Below, in pieces: positions 27,781 through 28,518 of a DNA stretch of 28,518 bases. The DNA lies in the IMG/VR virus record IMGVR_UViG_3300014492_000711, positions 1 through 28,518 of that record. One strand, written 5' to 3'. The stretch is from a virus. The stretch's first letter is position 1, and every line of letters starts with the position of its first letter. The notes beneath the pieces were generated by a model. The model did no database searches. It was not told where the DNA came from and saw nothing but the letters and a program-made list of their open reading frames with translations. A program made the translations under genes and the position numbers.

Positions 27781-28518
27781 ATGGCGCGAGTCTGCAAGCC
27801 GCATCCAGCCGATGTCGCGAACGCGAGGATCGTCGCCGCCACGGTTCGCTTCGACATTGCGCTGTTCCTCGGTGTTGGCCGCTACGCGACCGATGCCGCG
27901 GCAACGCTGGAGGAAGCGCGCGCCAAGGCCGCTCGCCTTGTCGCCATGCATCCGAACGGCAGGCGCCCGCTCATTTACGGCGTCACCGCCGACGGTCGAT
28001 CGGGTCTCGTCACCGAAACCAGCATGTCCATCAAGGAGGACCCGATGAGAACATACGCGAAGAAGTTCAACGCCAAGCGCGCCGCCGAGGCGGCTGGCCA
28101 CAGACCGGACGATGTTGAGATCGTCAAAACCAAGGACGGCTACACGTTTCGCGTCAAAGTCGGCACGTCGGCCGAGGGGAACGCCCAGGCGGCCAAGGCC
28201 GAAGCGGCGCCCAAAAAGGGCCGAAAGCGCGGCAAGGCCGCCGGCAAGCCCGAGTCGGCCGCGATGCGCCCGCTCGGTAAACGCGCCGCGATTGAAGCGG
28301 CGGCCCGCGACGGCAAGTTGCCCCTGCCGCCGGATTTTTCCGCTGAGACGCACAAGCGATTTCGTAACAAGCTGCAGAGCGTGGTCGACCTTGCCAAAGC
28401 CAGCGATCTCAAAGGTCTTCGCGCATTCGAGATCAATCCGGTTAGCTCAAGCCCCAAGGCGATCGCGCGGTATCGCGACCTCTGCGTCATCGCGCTTGAA
28501 GCACAAGCCGCCCGTTAG
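27781..28518 (+). CDS. uncharacterised two-part protein divergent from the terminase
   Basis: The product has 245 residues; the ATG at 27781 has GGAGGAG upstream. Residues about 25-80 form a small domain (FLGVGRYATDAAATLEEARAKA, then RPLIYGVTADGRSGLV) of a kind seen in many rhizobial plasmid and phage proteins of unknown function. Residues 89-120 (MRTYAKKFNAKRAAEAAGHR) precede a lysine/alanine-rich basic linker (about 136-165). The last 75 residues form a conserved-looking domain (GKLPLPPDFSAETHKRFRNK, FEINPVSSSPKAIARYRDLC). The basic linker suggests nucleic-acid binding, but no function can be assigned. An in-frame ATG at 28045 has its own strong AAGGAGGA, so a shorter 157-residue product is possible. 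It may open a plus-strand early or accessory operon continuing beyond the window. Confidence 0.75.
   Translation: MARVCKPHPADVANARIVAATVRFDIALFLGVGRYATDAAATLEEARAKAARLVAMHPNGRRPLIYGVTADGRSGLVTETSMSIKEDPMRTYAKKFNAKRAAEAAGHRPDDVEIVKTKDGYTFRVKVGTSAEGNAQAAKAEAAPKKGRKRGKAAGKPESAAMRPLGKRAAIEAAARDGKLPLPPDFSAETHKRFRNKLQSVVDLAKASDLKGLRAFEINPVSSSPKAIARYRDLCVIALEAQAAR

Noticed and set aside
1-28518. CRISPR array, insertion sequence, integrase or attachment site
   Set aside because: No regularly spaced direct repeats, transposase-like protein, recombinase catalytic motif or tRNA-linked repeat was seen in the window.

Overview
The window is a large, nearly complete stretch of the late region of a lambda-like siphovirus prophage in an alphaproteobacterium. 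The organism is probably one of the Rhizobiales, near Bradyrhizobium or Rhodopseudomonas. That guess rests on high GC, the protein style of the tail genes, and accessory families (SOUL, RES/Xre) that are common there. It is inference, since no rRNA, tRNA or housekeeping gene is present. No integrase, attachment site or replication gene is visible, so prophage ends cannot be placed.

Layout. (1) Bases 1-3815 lie on the plus strand and are accessory. They hold a PLD-like protein (probably cut by the window edge), an HNH endonuclease directly behind it, a gene-poor spacer, a single-chain XRE-HTH/ImmA-type metallopeptidase, a highly structured leader, and a small GIY-YIG-like protein closed by a strong terminator. 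(2) Bases 3889-27674 read on the minus strand as one late block. From its upstream (right) end it runs: small and large terminase, gpW, portal, S49 protease with a nested scaffold start, gpD-like decoration protein, gpE-like capsid, head-tail connectors, tail tube, G/GT tail assembly chaperone, DUF6441-like protein, tape measure, tail tip and fibre proteins, then lysis genes. The lysis genes are a GH108 endolysin with a C-terminal membrane helix, an alpha/beta hydrolase, two holin-like proteins and a membrane/coiled-coil protein. The order follows lambda Nu1-A-W-B-C/Nu3-D-E-FII-U-V-G/GT-H. (3) A plus-strand gene of 245 codons diverges from the terminase at the right edge.

The most interesting part is 16722-19270. 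Two plus-strand cargo units are embedded against the grain of the minus-strand tail operon, one on each side of the tail assembly chaperone. One is a RES-Xre toxin-antitoxin pair with its own palindromic operator, between the tail tube and the chaperone. The other is a membrane-anchored SOUL haem-binding protein, between the chaperone and the tape-measure block. The chaperone carries a textbook -1 slippery heptamer and an open -1 frame giving a 202-residue fusion.

The major capsid gene is split by one extra G in a run of seven. This is either a sequencing error or a lesion that would make the prophage defective. Two terminator-like hairpins lie inside the late block, before the capsid gene and before the lysis cassette, and may set relative expression.
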